DNA from: Nostoc cf. commune SO-36 | GTDB taxonomy: Bacteria; Cyanobacteriota; Cyanobacteriia; Cyanobacteriales; Nostocaceae | Reading direction: 5' to 3' | Assembly: GCF_023734775.1 (NCBI RefSeq) | Contig: NZ_AP025732.1 | Location: forward strand, 4,710,501 to 4,774,500 | Length of the DNA stretch: 64,000 bases | In this document: positions 1 through 8,270 of the stretch, piece after piece | How the letters are laid out: the number at the start of each line of letters is the position of its first letter | Numbering within the stretch: the first letter of the stretch is position 1 | Made by a program: the position numbers and the translations under genes | Notes under the pieces: generated by a model | The model's database searches: none | Seen by the model: only the letters and a program-made list of their open reading frames with translations | What the model was told of the DNA's origin: nothing

Positions 1-360
1 CAGCACCATTGCCGAAATTTCTTCTGGGGCGAAATCTTTATTGAGACGGGGACAGGCAACTTTAATATTACCTACTTCATCTTTGCGGATGGTGTAGGGC
101 ACACGCTTGGAATCTGCATTAAGTTCGCCATACTTCCGCCCAATGAAACGCTTAACTGCGAAAAAGGTATTTTGGGGATTGAGGACGGTTTGTCGCCGTG
201 CCATTTGCCCAACCACCCTTTCGCCTTCTTTGCTGAAGCCAACTACGGAGGGGGTTGTTCGCATTCCTTCTGCATTGGCAATCACCACCGGCTTGCCACC
301 CTCCATAACGGCGACTACTGAGTTGGTTGTACCCAAGTCGATGCCGACTACCTTGCCCAT
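1..360 (-). CDS. dnaK: Chaperone DnaK (Hsp70), N-terminal part, cut by window edge
   Basis: The minus strand from 360 encodes about 120 residues of an Hsp70 chaperone, an ATP-driven cytosolic protein-folding machine working with DnaJ and GrpE. Right after the start comes the phosphate-1 loop [17 protein letters not shown], followed by the conserved stretch with RTTPSVVGF and VGQMARRQ, all in the nucleotide-binding domain. The ATG at 358-360 gives the canonical [10 protein letters not shown] start. The gene runs off the left edge, so most of the ATPase domain and the substrate-binding domain are outside the window. Cyanobacteria carry several dnaK paralogues; which one this is cannot be told from the N-terminus alone. 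Confidence 0.95.
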   Translation of the reverse strand, partial: MGKVVGIDLGTTNSVVAVMEGGKPVVIANAEGMRTTPSVVGFSKEGERVVGQMARRQTVLNPQNTFFAVKRFIGRKYGELNADSKRVPYTIRKDEVGNIKVACPRLNKDFAPEEISAMVL

Positions 361-679
361 GCGTTACTCTTCTCCTAAAGTGTCTTAGTATCTTTATTAT
401 GATTGGGCGGAACTACCTCTAGCTTCGTGCTACAGGATAAAAACACCTCAATGGTATAATACTCATCATTAAGGCAGTAAGCTGAGGTGTGCAGCTAGAG
501 GAGATAGTTGCAAGACTAGGATAGCATTGAGATGGTTGGTGTGCCCAAGCAGCCTCGATTCTTGTTATCCGCCTACTCTATGTTTAAGGTATCTGCAAAT
601 TAAGAAATGCATCTTAATAATACTTGTTCTGCTTTTTTAAGTGTCAGAAAACTCTAAATATTGCCAGTAATTTAAAGAT
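361..679. other. Intergenic region between divergent dnaK and M28 peptidase
   Basis: No gene is visible. A TATAAT-like box lies near 454-459, inside an imperfect inverted repeat (ACACCTCA near 447, TGAGGTGT near 487). I see no CIRCE element. The promoters of both flanking genes presumably lie here. Confidence 0.4.
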
Positions 680-1528
680 TTGAATCTAACAGAACGATTA
701 CAAACTTCTCTCAGTGAGATAGCGCGAGAACGAGATCCTTACATGGCAACGGCTGGACATTTTTTTGTCCAAGAATACATTCGCCAGCAATTTTCCCAAT
801 GGGGGAGTGTGGAAATCCACACCTTTGAAGTCAGGGGTAAAGCTTGTAATAACTTGATATTAAATTTGCCATCCCAAGGGAGAGGGCAAAAAAAAGATTT
901 GCCACCGATTTTAATTGGCGCTCATTATGATGGCGTTCCGGGAACACCAGGGGCAGATGATAATGCTACAGGTGTAGCGGTGTTGCTGGAATTAGCCAGA
1001 AAGTTTGCTGCCCAAGCTGTCAGGTATCCCTTAAGACTAGTTGCTTTCGATATGGAAGAATACGGCTTACTGGGTAGTGCTGATTATGCAGCCTTGTTGC
1101 ACGAACAAAAGCAACAGCTACGCTTAATGATCTCCTTAGAAATGCTGGGTTATACCGATTCTACGCCTGGTTCCCAAAGTTACCCCCCTCCTCTGGAACG
1201 CTTCTACCCAGATACAGGTGATTTTATTGCTTTAATTGGCAATTTGCGTATATTGCCTGACTTAATTGGCATGAGCCGTAATATTGGCAAAGCTGGCGTA
1301 TCTAGTCAATGGCTACCCGTACCGAATCGAGGTTTAATAGTTCCCCAAACTAGACTTAGCGATCATGCACCATTCTGGGATCTGGGCTATCCTGCAATGA
1401 TGGTGACAGATACGGCATTCTTGCGAAATCCACATTATCACAAAGCTAGTGATGCGATCGCTACTTTGGATTTAGATTTTCTGACTCGTGTATGTGAAGG
1501 GTTAGAGATAGCGATTCGGAGTCTATAA
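680..1528 (+). CDS. M28 family zinc aminopeptidase-like protein
   Basis: This 282-residue protein has the co-catalytic zinc layout of M28 peptidases: AHYDG (first His), GADDNATG (bridging Asp), DMEEYG (catalytic Glu plus ligand Glu), SLEMLGY, and a late SDHAPFW / NPHYH segment. Family members remove N-terminal residues from peptides. There is no signal peptide, so it is probably cytosolic. The start is a TTG at 680 with a weak ribosome-binding site. It is monocistronic, divergent from dnaK. Substrate cannot be told; glutaminyl-cyclase-like members share this fold, but the intact EE pair favours a peptidase. Confidence 0.85.
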   Translation: MNLTERLQTSLSEIARERDPYMATAGHFFVQEYIRQQFSQWGSVEIHTFEVRGKACNNLILNLPSQGRGQKKDLPPILIGAHYDGVPGTPGADDNATGVAVLLELARKFAAQAVRYPLRLVAFDMEEYGLLGSADYAALLHEQKQQLRLMISLEMLGYTDSTPGSQSYPPPLERFYPDTGDFIALIGNLRILPDLIGMSRNIGKAGVSSQWLPVPNRGLIVPQTRLSDHAPFWDLGYPAMMVTDTAFLRNPHYHKASDAIATLDLDFLTRVCEGLEIAIRSL

Positions 1529-1662
1529 AAAGTTAGTAGTTAAAAATGATTGGGCGGAAAATATACTTTTGAAGTAATTATGTAGCTGAAAGTGTCAATA
1601 TCATCAGTTATTTAACAAAATGTTTTAAATGCTACAAATAAAACTTGTAATGTCTACTTTAA

Positions 1663-2568
1663 TCATATATTTTCCCTGTGCGATCGCGCATTTGGAGTCA
1701 AAGTAATTAAATCGTCAATATTGCGTTTCATTGTCTCGCAAATTGCATTTAATGGTAAATCATTAGCATCATAACCGAAGGGATTTTCTATCTCTAAGCC
1801 AATGGCTTCAATGCCAAACACAGTAAACCCAACTAAAGCAGAGATTAAACCTGTCCACCAACCGAGACTTTGTACTATTTGAAATGGGAGCAGAAAGCAA
1901 TATAGTATCAGCAATTGCTTCAAATGAATAGCATAAGCAAGGGGCATAGGTGTTTTTAAAATACGTTCGCAAGCACCTAAATTATCCACAAGATTATTTA
2001 ATAGTTCTTGCATAGATGTTAGCTGGTAGCTATTAAGGCAATTCCGATGATACTGTTCCTGTAAATAATCTCCTATCCAAAAAGCAACCTCTATAGGAGG
2101 ATTATTCATAATTTTAAGTTTTATATACTTAGTAGATGGCATTAAGTCTTCTAACTCGCTATTGACAGCTTCTCCTCGCAAATGTAATTTAGTTGTTACA
2201 GCAAAAGCTACCAATAAGTTTAATGCCGTAATTTTGTTATCTTTATCTTCTGGTGAAATCTCATCAATTGATACCCAAATTTGCCGCGCTAAATTTCGGG
2301 CATTATTTACTATAGAACCCCAGCATTTTCTTCCTTCCCAAAACCGCTCATAAGCAGTATTTGTCCGAAATACAAGTAACAAGCCTAAAACAATGCTAGG
2401 AATAACACTCCCTAAAATAGGTTGGGATACAGGTACATCAAAATGGTAAAGTATAGAAATCAAAAATCCGAAAGTTCCACACCATATAATATGTTTGTAA
2501 ACCGCTTTCGTTACTGAACCTTTAGGTTGTAATTGTGTGCGTAACCATTTGATTTTTTCGGCTGTCAT
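1663..2568 (-). CDS. Bestrophin-family (RFP-TM / UPF0187) chloride channel-like protein
   Basis: This 301-residue membrane protein has the bestrophin-family signature: an early TM segment (WCGTFGFLISILYHF), then SIVLGLLLVFRTNTAYERFWEGRKCWG, where FRTNTAYERFWEGR is the hallmark of bacterial bestrophin homologues. Later hydrophobic segments lie around residues 215-255. Relatives are pentameric anion channels in plasma or thylakoid membranes; in phototrophs some act in bicarbonate or chloride homeostasis. It stands alone on the minus strand. The ATG at 2568 directly precedes MTAEKIKW. Ion selectivity is not deducible here. Confidence 0.85.
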   Translation of the reverse strand: MTAEKIKWLRTQLQPKGSVTKAVYKHIIWCGTFGFLISILYHFDVPVSQPILGSVIPSIVLGLLLVFRTNTAYERFWEGRKCWGSIVNNARNLARQIWVSIDEISPEDKDNKITALNLLVAFAVTTKLHLRGEAVNSELEDLMPSTKYIKLKIMNNPPIEVAFWIGDYLQEQYHRNCLNSYQLTSMQELLNNLVDNLGACERILKTPMPLAYAIHLKQLLILYCFLLPFQIVQSLGWWTGLISALVGFTVFGIEAIGLEIENPFGYDANDLPLNAICETMKRNIDDLITLTPNARSHRENI

Positions 2569-2793
2569 GCAGTCACCCTAATAAAATATTTATTTAACCA
2601 ATACATTAAATATTGGATAGTTCAAAAAAATAACTATAGAAATCGCAAAATTAGCAAATAGTATAGTTGAAAAAGTAATTTTGGTAAAGAATATGATCTG
2701 CTGGCGGCAATGATTGTATTCTAGCTTCTGTTATATAATATCAACTCCGGTTGAATACTTGTCATTAGGACTAATGCAGATTAAGTAGACATT

Positions 2794-2883
2794 AGACATC
2801 TCCAGAAATTAATTATGCGTTACCTGAAACCCTTGTAGAGACTTTGCAATGCAACGTCTCTACATTCATTTTCGGAGATGTCT
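2794..2883. repeat. 90-bp fold-back element with 16-bp inverted ends
   Basis: AGACATCTCCAGAAAT at 2794-2809 is matched in reverse complement by 2868-2883 (14 of 16). An internal hairpin (GTAGAGAC / GTCTCTAC) sits near 2835-2862. A degenerate relative appears at about 19322-19389. It looks like a miniature inverted-repeat element; no transposase is encoded. Confidence 0.6.
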
Positions 2884-2891
2884 ATTATATA

Positions 2892-2991
2892 CAGCACTTC
2901 CGGCAGCTATGAGGTACATCCTCAAAGCTAAAAGCTATGTTAGGAGAGAGGCAATAAGAAAAGCTGTATTGCATAATAGCGGGAAGCGCTG
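2892..2991. repeat. 100-bp TA-flanked miniature element, copy 1 (intergenic)
   Basis: The 100-bp core starts CAGCACTTCC and ends GGAAGCGCTG, is flanked by TA on both sides (2890-2891, 2992-2993), and has imperfect 27-bp terminal inverted repeats (19 of 27). It differs from the copies at 46967 and 53606 by one base (G instead of A near 2963). TA flanks and CAGC termini resemble those of the IS630-type element at 45115-46177, which may supply transposase. This copy sits 6 bp beyond another fold-back element. Confidence 0.85.
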
Positions 2992-2993
2992 TA

Positions 2994-3371
2994 AAAGATA
3001 TAAAAGTCAGCACAATTCGCTTTTTCGCCCATTCGCAATTAATGCCCACGGATAAATCCGGGGGCTTGAACCCTGCATTGTTTAAAACTTATCTATCCAT
3101 AAATGAATTTAGGGGCTTGTACCATCAAGGAAGAATTGGTTAAAAGCAATGCCTACTTCTGGCTACGCCTATCCAGCAATTGTAAAGAGATGTAAAGCTT
3201 TCTCGACAGCTGCATAAATCTTGCACCTCACCCCGATAAGTCTATAGAAGAAAAGGTATATGCATATCGATGGTGCTTAAACATCATTATGTCGGTATCA
3301 AGTATGCCAGTAAATCCAAAAGTTCTAACCAGTAAAAATCCTGCCCTGTAAATTAAACGTCTAGACATAAC
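2994..3371. other. Intergenic region with a possible IS605-end hairpin
   Basis: No convincing gene is present. A hairpin at 3043-3064 (GCCCACGG / CCGGGGGC) resembles the structured end of IS200/IS605 or tnpB-type elements and may be a decayed remnant. The rest shows nothing recognisable. Confidence 0.3.
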
Positions 3372-3788
3372 TTATTTGGTTATGTCTTTTTTCTTGTCAT
3401 TAGTCTCAAAACGTTGAATTTCAATCAAATAACCATCAGGATCGCGGAAAAAACAGTGGTAAATGTTGTACTTTTCATTTAGTGTAGGTGACTTTTCAAA
3501 TTCGACACCACGTTCTTTGAGATATTCAAACCATTCATCCACCTGCTGTGTCACCAGGGTAAAAATGACACTTGATTGCTTGTCGCTTGGAGGAGTTAAT
3601 TTTTCGCTTGCTTGACACAATCCTAAGTATCCAGAACCACTAACAGTATAAATTCGACAACTTCCTTGGTCAAGCCATAGCTCCAAGCCTAGTTTTTGCT
3701 CGTAGAATTGTGTAGATACATTGATATTATGGACATAAAAGAAGGTAACTTGCTGGTCGATTTGCGGATAAATAGGCATAAAATACAT
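3372..3788 (-). CDS. VOC-superfamily (glyoxalase/bleomycin-resistance-like) protein
   Basis: The 138-residue protein has the paired beta-alpha-beta-beta-beta modules of the vicinal-oxygen-chelate superfamily: VTFFYVHNINVSTQFYEQKLGLEL in the first half, and HCFFRDPDGYLIEIQRF at the C-terminus, where the Glu of LIEIQ is the usual metal ligand. Such small proteins can be glyoxalases, dioxygenases or antibiotic-binding proteins; nothing here distinguishes them. Translation may start at the fourth codon (MPIYPQ, about 3779). The start lies next to the promoter-like motif of the small-RNA candidate transcribed divergently from about 3785. Confidence 0.8.
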   Translation of the reverse strand: MYFMPIYPQIDQQVTFFYVHNINVSTQFYEQKLGLELWLDQGSCRIYTVSGSGYLGLCQASEKLTPPSDKQSSVIFTLVTQQVDEWFEYLKERGVEFEKSPTLNEKYNIYHCFFRDPDGYLIEIQRFETNDKKKDITK

Positions 3789-3897
3789 TTGAGTATATAC
3801 CCTAACGACATCGGGCGATCGCAGATGTAAAAATTGATTGATGTTAGAAACCTGTTACTGCTCCAGAATGCCTTAAGTGCATCTGGAGTTTCTTTTT
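3785..3897 (+). ncRNA. Candidate small RNA unit A (conserved promoter block plus terminator)
   Basis: A block ACATTTGAGTATATACCCT followed by a conserved AYGACRT stretch starts at 3785. About 75 bp further, a hairpin CTCCAGA...TCTGGAG (3861-3888) is followed by a T-rich run. The same two blocks, in the same order and spacing, recur at 4139-4253 with a different middle. There is no ORF of note between them. I infer a short transcript with its own TATACC-type -10 box and intrinsic terminator. Confidence 0.45.
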
Positions 3898-4138
3898 GTA
3901 AAAAATGATGTCTACGACGGGCTGCGCCTACAAAATTTTCCAAAATCATCCTGATATGTCAAAATATGTCTGAATAAGGATGCATACTGAATTATTTATA
4001 TTTAAAACAGGGCATCACTATTGATGTACCCTTCCTGCCAAACAACTCTCGCAAAACAGCCTCAGTTTATCTGGGGCTATTTTGCGTTAATTGCAACAAA
4101 GAAGATGTGTAAACAAGAATCCTCAAACACTTTTATCT

Positions 4139-4253
4139 ACATTTGAGTGTATACCCTGATGACGTAGGATTCTCTCAAGACGAAAATTTTGATATAGGTA
4201 AATGCGTATCTTTCCTGACTCCAGATTTGTCACAAACATTTCTGGAGTTTTTT
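4139..4253 (+). ncRNA. Candidate small RNA unit B (paralogue of the unit at 3785)
   Basis: ACATTTGAGTGTATACCCT at 4139 matches unit A in all but one base, and the next dozen bases are also similar. The hairpin CTCCAGA...TCTGGAG (4219-4247) ends in TTTTTT. The interior diverges from unit A. Conservation of both ends but not the middle is what a pair of duplicated terminator-ended small RNAs would show. A further hairpin near 4061-4082 (GCCTCAG / CTGGGGC) lies between the two units. Confidence 0.45.
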
Positions 4254-4282
4254 CATTAAGCGATCGCACTAAATATAAATGC

Positions 4283-5104
4283 TTATTTTGTTGTATATGT
4301 CACAAAAATATCCTTTTTCATTTCAACTTCTGCCGGAGCATCTGGATTATAAACTGGTGATAATAAAAAACTAGCAAACGACGGTAAAGGAACTCCAGTT
4401 TTAGAACTACATGAGGGATAAAATAATGTGTAAAATGGCTCGGCGACAGAAGGAATATCAAGTTTAACGCCCATCGCACTTGCTAAAGCCTGAGCGCGGC
4501 TTTGAGCATCTTTCATCGCTGATTGATAAACTGAACTCTGCAAAGCCTGACAGTCATTAACTGCGTACTCAACACCCACATTCTTGACAGAAAGGTTTTC
4601 AATTTGGCTCGTGGACTTGTTCGCTGTAGCAACAATTTCCTGGACGCGATCGCGTGTTGGTTTTTCTAGTCTCACCAATATCTTGGCGTTATTTTCACTG
4701 GAATTAGGGTTAATTTGCACTTGAATTTTATCAGCCCTAATGCCTTTAGCAACTAAGCTATCCACTACAGGCTGAAGAGTTGCTTTGGTGATTAATTTTT
4801 TGTCTGATAACGGTTCTGCTGCTGTTTTGTCATTTAAAAGTAAAGTCAGTGAGGATTTACGGTGGGCTTCTGGGAAGGCTGATGGTTGCGTTTGTAACTC
4901 ATCATTGCTAGCTCCGCTACTGAATGCCAATTCAATATCCGCTGTATCTGCTGGCACTCTCATTACGCCTTGACCGATTACCATTAATGAATGGCGATCG
5001 CTTGCTGGTGGGTAAAATAATTGGGCATTAGTGACTTTAGGTGTTAATGCTCCTACCCCGACAGTCACGGAAGTACTTAGCATTAGAGCAGTTATTTTTC
5101 TCAT
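4283..5104 (-). CDS. SIMPL domain (DUF541) periplasmic protein
   Basis: This is a 273-residue exported protein. An N-terminal signal peptide (MRKITALMLSTSVTVGVGAL) is followed by VIGQGVMRVPADTADIELAF, the typical opening of the SIMPL/DUF541 domain, and by SAMKDAQSRAQALASAMGVKLD, the conserved helix near its end. SIMPL proteins form oligomeric beta-rich assemblies in the periplasm or outer envelope; their cellular role is largely unknown, with links to oxidative stress. I choose the ATG at 5104, the start of the signal peptide, over an in-frame ATG twelve codons upstream. Confidence 0.85.
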   Translation of the reverse strand: MRKITALMLSTSVTVGVGALTPKVTNAQLFYPPASDRHSLMVIGQGVMRVPADTADIELAFSSGASNDELQTQPSAFPEAHRKSSLTLLLNDKTAAEPLSDKKLITKATLQPVVDSLVAKGIRADKIQVQINPNSSENNAKILVRLEKPTRDRVQEIVATANKSTSQIENLSVKNVGVEYAVNDCQALQSSVYQSAMKDAQSRAQALASAMGVKLDIPSVAEPFYTLFYPSCSSKTGVPLPSFASFLLSPVYNPDAPAEVEMKKDIFVTYTTK

Positions 5105-5177
5105 GTCCTGGGAATATCCTTTGAACTTAGTGATTGTCAAAGTTTACACCTCAATAGGAATATACTTAAAAAAATAT

Positions 5178-5216
5178 TGAGCTAATCCCACGGCTAAAGT
5201 CTGTGGGATTAGCTCA
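5178..5216 (-). terminator. Strong 14-bp-stem hairpin terminator
   Basis: TGAGCTAATCCCAC (5178-5191) is perfectly complementary to GTGGGATTAGCTCA (5203-5216), with A/T-rich runs on both outer sides. It follows the minus-strand ComFB-like gene and so probably ends that transcript; it could act in both directions. Confidence 0.7.
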
Positions 5217-5280
5217 AAAATTTAAAATTCACTGCGGAAGTTATGATATCTCAGCAAAGAGCCAAATCTGGTTAGAACTA

Positions 5281-5658
5281 TTAACCAAACCAGTGGGAAG
5301 GTTCACAAGCTGGTTGAACTGTTTCACAAAGGTGATTGCCAATCCAATCTGACTTTTCTTGAACGATTAAACAGATGCCTTGGTGAATCAAATTTTGTAA
5401 ATGTAATTGCTGCTCTAAGGGTTTACGAGGCAATTTGTAATAAGCCAAGTTTCCTTGTTCAGCTTCTGCTAACGGAATCTGTCTGTCAGAAATCACGCTA
5501 GAGAAAGAGGGAATCCGGTTGAGGACGAAAGCAATTAGCTCTTGGCGTAAGTCAGGAATAGCAAAGGCTTGTTGATATGGATTGAACGGATATGTACCCA
5601 AAACACTTTCAATCTCTTCTACTAGTGATTGCTGTGTTAAATTAACTACCGTTTTCAT
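5281..5658 (-). CDS. ComFB-like small protein (cyanobacterial late-competence family)
   Basis: This 125-residue protein opens MKTVVNLTQQSLVEEIESVL and contains LRQELIAFVLNRIPSFSSVI. That is the N-(M/L)xxxLVxEEIE ... hydrophobic-xLNR(L/I)P pattern of ComFB-type proteins, which in cyanobacteria bind cyclic dinucleotides and influence motility or competence. The C-terminus ends in a conserved-looking CEPSHWFG. The family call rests on remembered motif similarity, not an alignment. It is monocistronic, with a strong terminator after it and a long AT-rich leader before it. Confidence 0.6.
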   Translation of the reverse strand: MKTVVNLTQQSLVEEIESVLGTYPFNPYQQAFAIPDLRQELIAFVLNRIPSFSSVISDRQIPLAEAEQGNLAYYKLPRKPLEQQLHLQNLIHQGICLIVQEKSDWIGNHLCETVQPACEPSHWFG

Positions 5659-6190
5659 GATTTTTAAACTCCTTTTTTAATCAAGTCAATGCTTGGTGGA
5701 GAAAATAACTTTTTTAGATGGCAATCTTGTTATAACAATCAGTTCAACGTATTTTAACTGATAGATGCAATAGACCCTGAGACTAGTCTTTTATCTTGAT
5801 AAAATATCAGACATTTAGCTTGGCTTATTTTAGCTAAAGTTTTTACTGTTTTATAGCATTACTTATTAAAACAGCGTCCAATAATCTGGCAAGTTACCGA
5901 CATTTTATATTTATAATCCTAATTATTTCAAATTTCTGCTATAAAAGCAGAAATCTACATAAAACGCAGCATAAAAGCTAGGGGATCAAGATTAACATCA
6001 ATAAAAAACTTAAATTAGGAACAACTTTTTAATGAAGTTAAGCTTTTTGGGTAATTTACATCACTTTTTAGAGTTGCGGCAAAATTTGCTGTTTCATCTA
6101 AAAAACTTATTTGTTCCACTCTGATTTAGTAAGCCAGAAAAATAGTTGGCTTACTATAGTGCAAAATCAGTCTAGCTACAGATTAAATGA
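5659..6190. other. AT-rich intergenic region
   Basis: There is no ORF worth calling. It presumably holds the promoter of the ComFB-like gene. A TTGATAAAAT-like promoter element lies near 5796, but no start site can be assigned. Confidence 0.3.
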
Positions 6191-7255
6191 TCAGGTAAAA
6201 ATGTTGAGAAAGTTCACATTCTCGAAAGGTAGATGACGCAACTGATTATTAATTTCATCAGCCGCAGCTAATCCAGAAAGCATTGCACCTTCCACCAAAT
6301 TGCCGCCACACCAATCACCACAGCAAACTAAAGGTGAGGAAGTTCCCGCAGACAAAAAAGCTTCGTGCCAAGGACGACTAGGAAAGGCATAACGCCAACG
6401 ATGTACTTGCATCCATTCGGGAGTATTCAGCCAAGGAAGAGACAGGGATTCGGCTGCTCGTTGCAACATATAGTGTCCGGCAGGTTGTAAATCCTGTGAT
6501 TCTAGATCACGTTGGGCAAAATCAGCACTACTTTGCACTACAAAATGTGGTTGTTGAGGGTTAGGACGCTTGCTACTGTCCAAACCAATCCATGCTAAAT
6601 CCGCATCATCGACAAAAGTTAGAGCTTTCCACTCAGGGAAGGGTTGGGATGTAGAAGGATATCCCGCGATCGCACTAATTGAGGGATAAAATTCTACAGA
6701 ACGCAAGTTATTAAGAAAGGCTGCATCCAATATACTTTCACCCAAAGGTTCCAACAGCATCACAGCTTGGGGTGCAGGAATGGCAACAACTATAGCTTTT
6801 GCAGTTAATTCTTCATTACTAGATTCGAGAGTCAAACGCCAACTATTTTCGGGAGTTGGGGTAATACCAATAACACGCTGATTCAGTAATATTTCTAAAC
6901 CCGGAGCAAGGGATTTAGCGATCGCACTCATTCCTTCCGGTGCAACATATCGCGGACTGCGGTTTTTAGGTTCAGATAAAGGAGCGCCTGCTGTGAGTTC
7001 GTAAACTTCCTCTGTCCAAACTTCGAGAATATGGCGCGATCGCAATATTTCTACAAAATGTTCAAATAATTCACCCTTTGGCTTCAGGTAACAAGCCCCA
7101 TGATCCGCGCAAGTTCCCTGCAAGCGGCGTGTTGCGAGTCTTCCTCCCAAGCCACGCGATTTTTCCACCACTACCACCGAATATCCAGCTTGACTTAACT
7201 GCTGGGCACAGACTAAACCCGCGATTCCGGCACCAATCACTGCAATATCAGTCAT
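6191..7255 (-). CDS. FAD-dependent NAD(P)/amine-oxidase-type oxidoreductase (renalase-like)
   Basis: The 354-residue protein starts with a classic FAD-binding Rossmann loop, IAVIGAGIAGLVCAQQL, an acidic strand end (VVVVEKSRGLGGRLATRR) and the GG-motif arginines. A second block DHGACYLKPKG and the C-terminal CCGDWCGGNLVEGAMLSGLAAADEI (the FAD pyrophosphate/ribityl-contact region) complete the renalase-like amine oxidase pattern. Substrate is unknown. It is probably cytosolic; a signal peptide is unlikely because the hydrophobic N-terminus is the Rossmann strand. It stands alone, divergent from the YaaW-like gene. Confidence 0.8.
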   Translation of the reverse strand: MTDIAVIGAGIAGLVCAQQLSQAGYSVVVVEKSRGLGGRLATRRLQGTCADHGACYLKPKGELFEHFVEILRSRHILEVWTEEVYELTAGAPLSEPKNRSPRYVAPEGMSAIAKSLAPGLEILLNQRVIGITPTPENSWRLTLESSNEELTAKAIVVAIPAPQAVMLLEPLGESILDAAFLNNLRSVEFYPSISAIAGYPSTSQPFPEWKALTFVDDADLAWIGLDSSKRPNPQQPHFVVQSSADFAQRDLESQDLQPAGHYMLQRAAESLSLPWLNTPEWMQVHRWRYAFPSRPWHEAFLSAGTSSPLVCCGDWCGGNLVEGAMLSGLAAADEINNQLRHLPFENVNFLNIFT

Positions 7256-7398
7256 GAGTCAATAGTCCCTAATCATTGGTTATAGTTATTGGTCATTAGT
7301 TATTCGTTATTATCAAAGGACAAAATTACTACTAATGACTGCTGAAAGCTAATAGTAGAATAAGGTACAGAAAGCTGCATGGAAGGGAGGATGGGAAA

Positions 7399-8242
7399 TT
7401 GGATGAAATGAGGGCGGCGCTAGAGTTAGCGACCGAAGATGAATTGCAAGACTTAACGGCAATTCTATTTAGTCGTAAGTTCAATCCTTTAGACTATGTA
7501 CATACACCTGAACCCATCGAAGTGCAAAGCCAAGACCGCAAAGCTTGGTTAGATGCACTAGAGGGTCGCTTTCGTTTTTTGGCGGCAGATGGGATGACGG
7601 TTTTACGGGGACGCACAGGCCAGGTAACTTACCGACAGGCGTTAGTTCAAGTATGTAAGTATCTAAAAATTCCCTATTCTAATCAACTAGCAACTATTGA
7701 TTTAGAAGCAGAAGTATTTTTACATCTGCTAGGACAGGTGTGGAAAAAATTGCCTGAACAGGAAAAGCAAAAATTGACTTTAAGAGTGCAGCGTCAGTTG
7801 CTCAAATCAGAACTAAAAGAACCGCTACCACTTTTATTGCAGCGTGATCCTTTAGGCTTACTTTTCAAAGGTGGTAGTGCGATCGCGGTTACTTCCATGC
7901 TCCAACCACTTGTACTGAAGCAAATTGCTCGTCAATTTGCCATCCACTTTGCTACTTATGAAGTAGCCAAACAAGCGGCAATTACAGGCACAGAAGCAGC
8001 TGGCAACGCAATTTAAAAGCTATGTACCTATGCAAATGGCGCAACGGGGTATGACTGTAAATGCAGCTCGTTATGGGGCAGCCCGCACTATGTTTGCCGT
8101 GATTGGGCCAATGATGTGGACTTGGTTTATTGCGGATTTAGGGTGGAGAGCGATCGCTACTAACTATGGTCGAATCATCCCTACCATCTTCGCCTTAGCT
8201 CAAATTCGCCTCACTCGTGAGGAATGTTGGGAGCCAGCTTGA
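7399..8242 (+). pseudogene. YaaW-like (DUF3944-type) protein, frameshifted
   Basis: Two adjacent reading frames together give one protein. The first (TTG 7399 or ATG 7408, to 8016) has MRAALELATEDELQDLTAIL and RDPLGLLFKGGSAIAVTSM. The second, another frame ending at 8242, has AQRGMTVNAARYGAARTMF and TNYGRIIPTIFALAQIRLTR, the conserved C-terminus of YaaW-family proteins. The break is near 7990-8010: reading TQFKSYVPMQMAQRG in the second frame restores continuity. A ribosome-binding site (GGAGG near 7387) precedes the TTG. Function is unknown in the family. The frame break is either a real mutation or a single-base sequence error. Confidence 0.65.
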
Positions 8243-8270
8243 ATAAAGTTTTTAACTACTTCAAGTCTCG

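Noticed and set aside
107..388. Plus-strand frame across the dnaK start
   Set aside because: Antisense to a highly conserved dnaK segment.
2849..3055. Apparent 68-residue gene
   Set aside because: Most of it is the 100-bp miniature element read in one frame; the rest is unrelated flank.
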